Shown here piece after piece: positions 41,478-48,966 of a DNA stretch of 64,000 bases. A program made the translations under genes and the position numbers. The stretch's first letter is position 1; every line of letters starts with the position of its first letter. The stretch spans positions 620,001 to 684,000 of the forward strand of contig NZ_CBDCBD010000003.1 of assembly GCF_965214215.1 (NCBI RefSeq), given 5' to 3'. The stretch comes from Poriferisodalis sp965214215. Its GTDB lineage: Bacteria; Actinomycetota; Acidimicrobiia; Acidimicrobiales; Poriferisodalaceae. The notes under the pieces were generated by a model. The model was not told where the DNA came from. It did no database searches and worked only from the letters and a program-made list of their open reading frames with translations.

Positions 41478-43106
41478 ATGTCGAGAAGCGGTTCGAGCGG
41501 CGCCCCTGAGGCGAACTGTGTCGTAGGCACTGACCCAGCCGCAGCCGCCGAGGGGCTCACCGGTGGCGACACGCCCGACAACGGCGCTATCTGTGCGGCC
41601 GGCCCCGAAGCCCTCACCCGTGGCGGCCGCTCCGCAGCTCAGCCGGGGATGCTGGGGTTGCATCGGTTGGATCATCGTGGGCTCGCGGCTCTGTGCCGTG
41701 ACGAGTTGGTCGACGTGCTCGGCAGCATCGAACGCCTGACAAACCGGCTGGCGGGCTACCGGGTGGATGTGATGGGGGCGCTCGACGATCTGAGCAGCAC
41801 CGGCGCCGCGCCCGATGCGACGCCGCATCTGACACTGCGCGACGCCACCGGCGTGACCGAACGGGAAGCACGCCGGCTGCGACGGATTGCAAGCAAGACC
41901 CGCGAGCACGCCGCCGTATTCGACGCATTGTCCGCAGGCGACATCAATGTGGTTCAGGCCGAATCACTGTGCGACGCCCGAGTGCCCGATTCGGTGCGTG
42001 CCGACCTCGTCGCCTACGCCGCGGCGCACGACACCGACTCCAGCCGTCGTCACATTCGCGAGGCCGAGACACTGCACAATGTCGAGTCGGCCACCGAGCG
42101 GTTCCTGCGTCAGCGTGCCGAGCGGGGTGCGGGGTGGGGCCGCGACCACAACGGAATGCTGCGGCTGTGGGCACGGCTCGATCCTGAAACGGGCGCCGGC
42201 GTAGAAGCGGTGCTCGAACCGCTGCGCCGCGCACTGTGGCAGGCCGACAAGCACGTCCGCACCGACAGGCGCACGCCCGCCCAACGCGACGCCGACACCC
42301 TCGCCTACGCGCTCGCTGGCATCACCCTCACCGAAGACGACGCTCAAGTCATTGACGATCTGGCAGCACGCGCACGACAGAACGGCGATGTCTCGCCCAG
42401 TCGGTCCGGCACTGGCCGCACGGCCCCAGACCACCCGCATTCCAAGCGCACAACACCTCCCCCCTCTCTGGGATCCGTCGGCGAGTGTGAGCCCGGGGAT
42501 GAGTCGGCGCTCAGCAGCAACCCCCAGCCAGGGGAACCGATGCGGAGGCTGGCCCCAGCGCAGATCAACGTGCTCATCGGTCTCGACGCACTGCGAGGCG
42601 ACACCGACCAAGCGGGTCTCACCGATGCCGGCACCGAGCTCGCGCCCGACACGGTGCGCCGCCTCGCATGCGACAGCGAGATCATCCCCATCATCTTGGG
42701 CGGACGTGGCGGACCGGCCGACATCGGCCGAACACGGCGCACCGTGCCGATACGGCTGCGGCGGCTCCTCATCGCACGCGACAAGCACTGCGTATGGCCC
42801 GGCTGCCACGCACCGCCTTCACGCTGCGACGCCCACCACCTCATCCATTGGGCCGATGGCGGTCCCACCGACCTCGACAACCTCGCGCTGCTGTGCCACA
42901 CCCATCACCACCACCTCCACGAGCACGGCTACCGACTCATCCGAGGTCCCGATCGGTGGACCACAGCCCGCTGCACCACCGCACCTCCACCCAACGGCTC
43001 GCGACGCCCCACCACCACGCGTCGACCCGGCGGCTCACGACGCCCCACCACCACGCGTCGACCCGGCGGCTCACGACGCCCCACCCGACAACCGAGAGCC
43101 CCCTGA
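41478..43106 (+). CDS. DUF222 / HNH endonuclease-domain protein
   Basis: A 542-residue protein with a DUF222 region (GLHRLDHRGLAALCRDELVD, VTEREARRLRRIASKTREH, LWARLDPETGAGVEAVLEPL). After a variable Ser/Pro-rich insert comes the HNH nuclease domain (CVWPGCHAPPSRCDAHHLIHW, NLALLCHTHHHHLHEHGY), in which the Cys and His ligands are complete. The C-terminus has three tandem GSRRPTTTRRPG repeats encoded by tandem DNA repeats. It is related in plan, not closely in sequence, to the gene at 32084. The start at 41478 is supported by the promoter element shared with that gene. Confidence 0.87.
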   Translation: MSRSGSSGAPEANCVVGTDPAAAAEGLTGGDTPDNGAICAAGPEALTRGGRSAAQPGMLGLHRLDHRGLAALCRDELVDVLGSIERLTNRLAGYRVDVMGALDDLSSTGAAPDATPHLTLRDATGVTEREARRLRRIASKTREHAAVFDALSAGDINVVQAESLCDARVPDSVRADLVAYAAAHDTDSSRRHIREAETLHNVESATERFLRQRAERGAGWGRDHNGMLRLWARLDPETGAGVEAVLEPLRRALWQADKHVRTDRRTPAQRDADTLAYALAGITLTEDDAQVIDDLAARARQNGDVSPSRSGTGRTAPDHPHSKRTTPPPSLGSVGECEPGDESALSSNPQPGEPMRRLAPAQINVLIGLDALRGDTDQAGLTDAGTELAPDTVRRLACDSEIIPIILGGRGGPADIGRTRRTVPIRLRRLLIARDKHCVWPGCHAPPSRCDAHHLIHWADGGPTDLDNLALLCHTHHHHLHEHGYRLIRGPDRWTTARCTTAPPPNGSRRPTTTRRPGGSRRPTTTRRPGGSRRPTRQPRAP

Positions 43107-43161
43107 CCTGGGCTTGCGACCGGGGCCCCGACCAGAAGCCCGGCCCACACCCCAAATCACA

Positions 43162-43178
43162 GCCCTGACGCTCAGGGC
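43162..43178 (+). terminator. short hairpin after the DUF222 gene
   Basis: GCCCTGA and TCAGGGC arms with a 3-nt loop, 55 bp past the stop. No T-run follows. Confidence 0.45.
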
Positions 43179-43218
43179 AACATCACGAAAGGAGCACCAC
43201 CACAGAGCAAGTCATCAA

Positions 43219-43325
43219 CTAGGAGACTGCTGATCTATTCGGTTTCGGCACCTACGGCAAATCTCTGACCTGCGGTCTTGCTCGGCCCAAGAGGGCGATT
43301 CGGGAATTGCTCAGCACACTCCTAG
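43219..43325. mobile_element. CTAG-bounded inverted-repeat element 1 (107 bp)
   Basis: Begins CTAGGAGACTGCTGA and ends, in reverse complement, CTAGGAGTGTGCTGA. The interior contains GGTTTCGGC and CTGACCTGCGGTCTTGC. It has no coding capacity. It shares its right CTAG with element 2. Confidence 0.75.
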
Positions 43326-43431
43326 TGCCGTGGCAGGCAACGATCGGAGCGCTCGGGATTGCGGGAACCCCCAACTCAAGGCGGCGAGACAGCGCCTGCA
43401 ACCTCGCAAACGTTTGCTGACACGGCACTAG
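43322..43431. mobile_element. CTAG-bounded inverted-repeat element 2 (110 bp)
   Basis: Ends CTAGTGCCGTGGCAGGCAACG and, in reverse complement, CTAGTGCCGTGTCAGCAAACG. It lies between elements 1 and 3 and shares one CTAG with each. Its interior is unlike theirs. Confidence 0.7.
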
Positions 43432-43680
43432 GAGTCTGCTGATTTATTCGGTTTCGGCACCTACGGCAAATCTCTGACCTGCGGTCTTGCTTGGCCCATA
43501 AGAGGGTCAGCGGATAGGCGCTGACCTGCGGAAACGCCCGACTCGCTGCCGGCAGCGACAACGCCCTGACCGGTGGCTTTGCTGAGCCTCTCGATGACGT
43601 GAACGAAATGGGCCACAAGCAGTCTCACCTATCCGCGCGGCTTCTCAGGGCGATTCGGGAATTGCTCAGCACACTCCTAG
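43428..43680. mobile_element. CTAG-bounded inverted-repeat element 3 (253 bp)
   Basis: The outer parts match element 1 (CTAGGAGTCTGCTGA, GGTTTCGGC, CTGACCTGCGGTCTTGC on the left; GGCGATTCGGGAATTGCTCA to the right end), with about 146 bp extra in the middle. The terminal CTAG at 43677-43680 contains the TAG stop codon of the minus-strand gene that ends at 43677. Confidence 0.72.
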
Positions 43681-45221
43681 CGCAAGGTGCCGAGCCGGTC
43701 TCGCAGTTCCTCGACGAGGTTCGTCACGTCGACGACGAGCACTTGGCGAAGTCCAAGCTCGTCAGCGCCGATGTCGCTGCGGCCGTACAGGCGGAGCGTG
43801 CGCAGCGGACCGCCGCCGATGGTTTCGGAGATGTCCATGCCGACTCGAGGCACCCCGGGCAACGTGTTGCGATCGAGGTCGACAGGCTCGATCTGTCCGG
43901 AGAGTTCGACCAGCCGTTCACGGCTCACGTCCCCGCCAGCGGCGGCCTCTTCCAGCAGGGCGTGCAACCGGAGCTGTGACAGCCACCCGGCGCGCACCCG
44001 CGAGTCAGGTTGGGTATCGGCGGCGAAGCTCGACCAGTCCGCAGCGAACGCATCCATGACCCCAGACCGGCCCTCCAGCCACGGCGGCGCAGGATCGATC
44101 AGCAGCTCGACCTGTCCCGGCAGCTCGCGGTCGGCAGCCAGGGTGGACCGGCGTATGACGGTCAGGTTCGCTGGCAGCCGATCGAGCACATCGATCGCTC
44201 TCGACTCTGCCGTCTCGACCAGCACGTAGCGGCATTGGCGATCGGTAACCGCGTCGGCGATGTCGAATACCGACGCATCCAGATCGAGCACCTCGATCTC
44301 GCCCACGTCGAGGTCGAGCGTTGCCGGCACTGTGTCAGGGGCCGCACCTGCGGCGTAGGCCACTGATGCGACCTGACGGCCGAGGGGCGAGCTGTCGACT
44401 ATGACGCACCAGGTCGCACCAGGGCCGGTCGACCCGAACCTGTCCAGCAGAGCCACAGTGGTCAGCTCCACCGGCGCTGCCGCTGTGAGCACCCAGTCCA
44501 GATCCTCGCCGCCAAGCGTGGCAACGGCTGGCACCGCAGGCAGCGGCTCGCCAGCAGCCAGTCGGGCCGCGTCGATCCCGCTGTGCACGTAGGCCAGCGC
44601 GGCGATGTCCCACTCCTCGAGCGTGATGGGGCCATCGCCGCCCTCACGCGCAACAGCGTCGCCCCCATCCAACCCAACAGCCACCCCGCCACCCCCACGC
44701 GCAACAGCGTCACCCGCACCCGACCCGACAGCCACCCCGCCACCCCCACGCGCAACAGCGTCACCCGCACCCGACCCGACAGCCACCCCGCCACCCCCAC
44801 GCGCAACAGCGTCATCCCCACCCGACCCGACAGCCACCCCGTCACCCCCACGCGCAACAGCGTCATCCCCACCCGACCCGACAGCCACCCCGCCGCCCTC
44901 GCGCGCAACGGTCATATCGCCGTCCCAGACCGACAGCTCGACCGCATAGACACCGGCGATGCCGCCACGGGCGTTGACCCCGGCCCAATAGGCCTGCATG
45001 CCGGCGAGCACGATCTGGTCGGCCTCGGCTGACGGGCCGGACGGGTTGAGCAGCACGCCCAGGGTGAAGACGCCAGCGTCAAACCCGTCGGCGGGAGGCG
45101 GCTGCGGCGGGATCGACGGCCCGGCCGTCGACGGCGACGCAGAGCAGCTCGCCACCAGGCAGCTCGCCACCAGAAGCAGCGTCCCCGCCAGCGTCGCCAT
45201 GCGCACGCCCAGCCGCGTCAC
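43677..45221 (-). CDS. substrate-binding-like lipoprotein (periplasmic-binding fold type I)
   Basis: A lipoprotein of about 514 residues. The signal region has basic residues (TRLGVRM), a hydrophobic core (ATLAGTLLL) and a lipobox (LVASC, repeated as LVASC seven residues on). The mature part resembles Leu/Ile/Val-type binding proteins (FTLGVLLNPSGPSAEADQIV, LAGMQAYWAGVNARGGIAGV), with a C-terminal lobe ending VDVTNLVEELRDRLGTLR. Residues after the first beta strands are interrupted by five copies of a 17-residue GGGVAVGSG-DAVAR repeat. No permease gene is adjacent. The start is uncertain: 45-bp tandem repeats keep the frame open upstream to 45404, and GTG 45221 or ATG 45200 would both precede the lipobox. 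The stop TAG lies in element 3. Confidence 0.62.
   Translation of the reverse strand: MTRLGVRMATLAGTLLLVASCLVASCSASPSTAGPSIPPQPPPADGFDAGVFTLGVLLNPSGPSAEADQIVLAGMQAYWAGVNARGGIAGVYAVELSVWDGDMTVAREGGGVAVGSGGDDAVARGGDGVAVGSGGDDAVARGGGGVAVGSGAGDAVARGGGGVAVGSGAGDAVARGGGGVAVGLDGGDAVAREGGDGPITLEEWDIAALAYVHSGIDAARLAAGEPLPAVPAVATLGGEDLDWVLTAAAPVELTTVALLDRFGSTGPGATWCVIVDSSPLGRQVASVAYAAGAAPDTVPATLDLDVGEIEVLDLDASVFDIADAVTDRQCRYVLVETAESRAIDVLDRLPANLTVIRRSTLAADRELPGQVELLIDPAPPWLEGRSGVMDAFAADWSSFAADTQPDSRVRAGWLSQLRLHALLEEAAAGGDVSRERLVELSGQIEPVDLDRNTLPGVPRVGMDISETIGGGPLRTLRLYGRSDIGADELGLRQVLVVDVTNLVEELRDRLGTLR
44640..44900. repeat. 51-bp tandem repeats in the lipoprotein gene
   Basis: About five units containing CCACCCCCACGCGCAACAGC and GACCCGACAGCCACC. 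They encode GGGVAVGSG-DAVAR on the minus strand and keep the reading frame. Confidence 0.9.
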
Positions 45222-45390
45222 CACCCCCAAGCCCAGCCGTGCAACAGGCACACCCAGCCGCGTCACCACCCCCAAGCCCAGCCGTGCAACAGGCACACCC
45301 AGCCGCGTCACCACCCCCAAGCCCAGCCGTGCAACAGGCACACCCAGCCGCGTCGCCACCCCCAAGCCCAGCCGTGTCACACCCCCGCGA
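45205..45390. repeat. 45-bp tandem repeats at the lipoprotein gene start
   Basis: About four units with GCCCAGCCGTGCAACAGGCA and ACCCAGCCGCGTCACC. On the minus strand they read RLGLGVVTRLGVPVA and lie at or before the signal peptide, so they may be 5' untranslated sequence or an N-terminal extension. Confidence 0.9.
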
Positions 45391-45489
45391 AAGAGTGATC
45401 CCATGAACAGCGATCCCAAGAACAGTGATCCGGTGAGCGCACCCAACCAGCGTGCCCCGCCGCAGCCGCAGAAAGCCGGCGGCCCCGCT

Positions 45490-45596
45490 CTAGGAGCGTG
45501 GTCGGAAAGTCGCATTTTCGACATCTTTCCGTTGCAAAACCGCAGGTCAGCGGCTTGCTGGCTCAGCCGAAACCCCTTTTCCGACCAGACTCCTAG
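45490..45596. mobile_element. CTAG-bounded inverted-repeat element 4 (107 bp)
   Basis: Ends CTAGGAGCGTGGTCGGAAA and, in reverse complement, CTAGGAGTCTGGTCGGAAA. In reverse complement its interior has GGTTTCGGC and CTGACCTGCGGTTTTGC at the same spacing as in element 1, although the inner stem sequence differs. The CTAG at 45593-45596 supplies the TAG stop of mreB. Confidence 0.75.
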
Positions 45597-46624
45597 CGGC
45601 CGGGGATCGTGTGCGAGGCGTGGAGCGACTCGAAGTTCTCGAGGGCCCGGCCAGCACCGAGCACGACGGTCTCGAGCGGCGACTCCGAGCGCAGCACGGG
45701 GACACGTGCCTCCGACGCGATGCGCTGGTCTAGACCCCGCAGTAGCGAACCGCCGCCGACCATCAGGGCGCCAGTGTGGATGAGGTCCTGCGCCAGTTCG
45801 GGCGGCGCCTCGCCCAAGCACTCCAGCACGGCTTCCACCATGAGGTCCACCGTGTCAGCCAGCGCGGAGCGCACTTCGGTCGGCGTGATGACAAAGGTGC
45901 GGGGCAGCCCCGTCGTCAGGTCACGGCCCTTCACCTCGGCGTCGAACTTGTCATCGCTCGGCCATGCCGAGCCGATACTGATCTTCAGTTCTTCGGCCGT
46001 GCGTTCACCGATTGCTATGCCGTGCGCACGCCGTGCGTAGTTCATCAACGCAGAGTCGAAGTCGAACGACCCGACACGAACCGCACGCAGCGACACCAAG
46101 CCGCCCAACGACACCATGGCGATCTCGGCGGTGCCGCCGCCGATGTCGATGACAAGCGAACCGGTCGGCTCGTGGATCGGCAAGCCGGTGCCGATGGCCG
46201 CGGCGATCGGCTGCTCGATGAGCCGGACATCGGACGCACCGGCCCGCCGTGCGGCCTCGATCACCGCTCGCCGTTCGACCGGCGTGATGAGCGACGGCAC
46301 ACAGACTGCGACACGAGTCCGGCCGAAACGGCCCACGCCCACGCCCTGCAGGATGAGCCGGATCATTCGCTGGGTGATGTCGAAGTCAGTGATGGCGCCG
46401 TTGCGCAACGGCCGTGCAGCGATGATGTAGCTGGGCGTGCGCCCGATCATCTGCCAAGCGTCACGCCCGACTGACAGCACATCGCCAGAACGCTCATTGA
46501 GCGCGATAACCGACGGCTCGTTGAACACGATGCCACGCCCCCGCTCGTACACCAGCGTGTTCGCGGTGCCGAGATCGATCGCGAGGTCACGCGCCAGGAC
46601 GACGCCTCTGGTTGCGAGACGCAC
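45593..46624 (-). CDS. mreB: MreB/Mbl-family actin-like protein
   Basis: A 343-residue bacterial actin. It has the phosphate-1 motif DLGTANTLVYERGRG, the phosphate-2 motif LVIDIGGGTAEIAMVSLGG, the conserved VCVPSLITPVERRAVIEA stretch and the adenosine motif GALMVGGGSLLRGLD. MreB filaments organise lateral wall synthesis. No mreC, mreD or rodA gene is nearby, so this is a solitary copy. GTG at 46624 is the start and overlaps the end of the upstream gene. The stop codon lies in the CTAG end of inverted-repeat element 4, so an insertion may have trimmed or replaced the original 3' end; family length is nonetheless normal. Confidence 0.9.
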   Translation of the reverse strand: MRLATRGVVLARDLAIDLGTANTLVYERGRGIVFNEPSVIALNERSGDVLSVGRDAWQMIGRTPSYIIAARPLRNGAITDFDITQRMIRLILQGVGVGRFGRTRVAVCVPSLITPVERRAVIEAARRAGASDVRLIEQPIAAAIGTGLPIHEPTGSLVIDIGGGTAEIAMVSLGGLVSLRAVRVGSFDFDSALMNYARRAHGIAIGERTAEELKISIGSAWPSDDKFDAEVKGRDLTTGLPRTFVITPTEVRSALADTVDLMVEAVLECLGEAPPELAQDLIHTGALMVGGGSLLRGLDQRIASEARVPVLRSESPLETVVLGAGRALENFESLHASHTIPGR

Positions 46625-47549
46625 CTAGCGGCGAGCCGCCGGGAGGTGGGCGCAGGTCGGGAGGTGGGCGCAGGTCGGGCGGCGGGCGCAGACCGGGAGG
46701 CGGGCGCAGACCGGGAGGCGAGCGCAGACCGGGAGGCGGGCGCAAGCCGGGCGGCGGGCGCAAGTCGGGTGAGAGACGTCGGCTGTGTTCCTCATCGGTG
46801 CCTGCGTGACCGTGCGGTCGGTGGTGTTCGGCGTCGTTGCGGCGTGCCGTCGACTGCGGTTGCTGAGCTGCGTGGGCCGCAGATTGCAGCCCGTCGGGTC
46901 CGTTGCCGATCACGAGCACGTTTGGGGTGTCTGCCGGCGCCGCGGGCCAGGGATCGCTCACGTTGAACGGTGGCAATTGCGGCACCGAATAGTCGCGCTC
47001 GATCAACCGGATGCTGGCTGTGGTCGGCTTTGTCCGATGCCCGCGGGCTGCTGCGGCGGCATCGACCGGCGCCGCTGCGTTGGTTGCAGCGTTGGATGCA
47101 GCGCCGATTGCAGCGTTGGATGCAGCGCCGATAGCAGCGCTGGATGCAGCGCCGATAGCAGCGCTGGATGCAGCGTTGGATGCAGCGTTGGATGCAGCGC
47201 CGATTGCAGCGTTGGCTGCTGCGCCGATTGCAGCGTTGGCTGCAGCGTTGGTTGCCGCGTTGGTTGCAGCGTTGGTTGCAGCGTTGGATGCAGCGTCGGC
47301 GCCTGCGGTGACCTCGGCCACGATGGTGCCGCCTGAGCCCCGGAGCCGTCGCATCGCCCACGCCAGTCTTGGTGTGCCCGACAGTCGCCCAGACGGCGAA
47401 GCCGGCGCAAGCGACGCCAACCGGCGCCGGAACGGCTCCGTCTCGTCGTCGGTCACCTTCTTGTGCTTCATGCGAGCGCCCACGCCCAGCACCAGCATCC
47501 CCAACAGCGGCACCACGATCGCAATGGCCAAGAACAGCAGCGGGCTCAT
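46587..47549 (-). CDS. single-pass membrane protein with Ala/Asn and Pro/Leu/Arg repeats
   Basis: A 320-residue protein of unknown function. One N-terminal membrane helix (LLFLAIAIVVPLLGMLVLGV) precedes a basic/acidic stretch (KHKKVTDDETEPFRRRLAS). Then come about 80 residues of tandem ASNAATNAA and AAIGAA units, a short unique segment (SIRLIERDYSVPQLPPFNV) and a tail of PPPGLR/PPPDLR units. Both repeats are also tandem at DNA level (about 47080-47290 and 46640-46760). Its ATG overlaps the moaE stop. Its end overlaps the mreB start, so these genes probably share a transcript. Confidence 0.65.
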   Translation of the reverse strand: MSPLLFLAIAIVVPLLGMLVLGVGARMKHKKVTDDETEPFRRRLASLAPASPSGRLSGTPRLAWAMRRLRGSGGTIVAEVTAGADAASNAATNAATNAATNAAANAAIGAAANAAIGAASNAASNAASSAAIGAASSAAIGAASNAAIGAASNAATNAAAPVDAAAAARGHRTKPTTASIRLIERDYSVPQLPPFNVSDPWPAAPADTPNVLVIGNGPDGLQSAAHAAQQPQSTARRNDAEHHRPHGHAGTDEEHSRRLSPDLRPPPGLRPPPGLRSPPGLRPPPGLRPPPDLRPPPDLRPPPGGSPLGASRNQRRRPGA

Positions 47550-48013
47550 GAGCCGGGCACCTGTGCGATCGGCTGGGACTGCAATCCCCAGTCGGTCCCG
47601 GCGTCATGATGCTCTTGCTTCCAGATCGGCACCGTGGCCTTCAACGTATCGATGCCGAAGCGGGCAGCTTCGAATGCCACATCACGGTGGGGCGACGAAG
47701 CAGCCACCACGACCGAACTCTCCGTCAGGCCCAACGTGCCCACCCGGTGCAGCAGCGCCGCCTTGCGCACGCTCGGCCACTGCCGCCGCATCTCGGCGGC
47801 AATGTCGGCAAGCCGCAGCGCCACCTCAGACTCATAGGCCTCATACACCAGTTGTGTCACACCCGTGCGGTGCTCAGCGTGATCCCGCACCGTGCCCGAG
47901 AACAGCACCACCGCCCCCGCGGCGGGATCCAGCACCCAGTCGTAGATGGCGCCGATCGGCAACTCCTCAGCCGTCAGCTCAACCCAGGTGTCCTGCTCGC
48001 GCGACATCATCAT
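47546..48013 (-). CDS. moaE: molybdopterin synthase catalytic subunit MoaE
   Basis: A 155-residue protein that, with MoaD, adds sulfur to precursor Z to make molybdopterin. Family signatures are present: GAVVLFSGTVRDHAEHRTGV, LVYEAYESEVALRLADIAAE, VRKAALLHRVGTLGLTESSV and the catalytic lysine region DTLKATVPIWKQE. No moaD or other cofactor gene is in the window. The ATG at 48013 overlaps the TGA of the epimerase gene (ATGA). Two further ATGs follow directly. Confidence 0.92.
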   Translation of the reverse strand: MMMSREQDTWVELTAEELPIGAIYDWVLDPAAGAVVLFSGTVRDHAEHRTGVTQLVYEAYESEVALRLADIAAEMRRQWPSVRKAALLHRVGTLGLTESSVVVAASSPHRDVAFEAARFGIDTLKATVPIWKQEHHDAGTDWGLQSQPIAQVPGS

Positions 48014-48957
48014 CGCAAAGCGTAGGAGCGCCGGAGCCAAGCCGCGGCAGCCCAGCCCCCCACCGCCACAGCGGCCCCCGCACCGACCAACGTGGCGTAC
48101 TGGCGCTGGCGCGCATTCAGATCATCCCAGGGCATCCCGACATCCGCGATCACGAACGCCTGGGCGCTGCTGTAACGAGGTTCCCAGCCCTCAGACCGCA
48201 GCCGGTCATTGGCCACCACCCAGCTATAGCGGGTGTAGGGCAGCAGGCCCTCCGGGGCGGAATGACCCACCCGGCGGGCCACATAACGGTCGAGCCGCTT
48301 GGGCAGCGGCATCGGCAGCCGGATCTTGGGCCGGGCCCCCAGCAAAGCCCGCAGCTCCCCGGGCGACAGCCAGCCATCGGGGGCCACGTTGAACACGCCC
48401 GACAGCCGGCGCTGGGTCGCCAGCACGACCGCCGACGCCAAATCGTCCAGATGCAGGAACTGGACCGGCGGATCGTCGCTGCCGGTGCGGATCGGCGCCG
48501 CAGCCAGCATCGCCTCGCCGATCGGCCCGCCCAAGCCGCTCGACACCACCGGCGCCGGCCGCAGGATCGCCGCCGTGCGATCGCCCTGATCACACCACTC
48601 CAGCACCATCCGCTCGGCATCGGCATGATGCACCGCCCACGACGCCTCCAAGTTCGGCCGCACCGGCAGATCCTCCGAAATCGGCGTCGGATGATTCGGC
48701 CACGCCCCGTACACGCTCGCGCTCGACACGAGCGTCAGATGCCTGACCCCGTCCGCCGCAGCCAACACCCGCCGCACCCGATCCGCGTTGTTCCCCGTCA
48801 ACCGCAGATGCACCAGCACCTCGGCACCGCCCACATCGAAGCGACTGTCGGCTTCAACGAGGCCAACAGCGTCAGCGACATCGAACGACTGCGCCAGCCA
48901 CTGCAGCACCCGGGCGCCGATCACGCCACCCGCTCCCGACACCGCCACCCGAGTCAT
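48010..48957 (-). CDS. NAD(P)-dependent epimerase/dehydratase (extended SDR)
   Basis: A 315-residue short-chain dehydrogenase of the extended type. The nucleotide-binding motif is VAVSGAGGVIGARVLQWLA. LVSSASVYGAWP provides the Ser/Tyr region, although the usual Y-x3-K is not evident, since HHADAERMV follows; this is seen in atypical SDRs. The C-terminus ends in a hydrophobic helix (LVGAGAAVAVGGWAAAAWL). The substrate is unknown. The ATG at 48957 is only 9 bp from the ATG of the divergent gene at 48967. Confidence 0.82.
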   Translation of the reverse strand: MTRVAVSGAGGVIGARVLQWLAQSFDVADAVGLVEADSRFDVGGAEVLVHLRLTGNNADRVRRVLAAADGVRHLTLVSSASVYGAWPNHPTPISEDLPVRPNLEASWAVHHADAERMVLEWCDQGDRTAAILRPAPVVSSGLGGPIGEAMLAAAPIRTGSDDPPVQFLHLDDLASAVVLATQRRLSGVFNVAPDGWLSPGELRALLGARPKIRLPMPLPKRLDRYVARRVGHSAPEGLLPYTRYSWVVANDRLRSEGWEPRYSSAQAFVIADVGMPWDDLNARQRQYATLVGAGAAVAVGGWAAAAWLRRSYALR

Positions 48958-48966
48958 ATCTCTACG

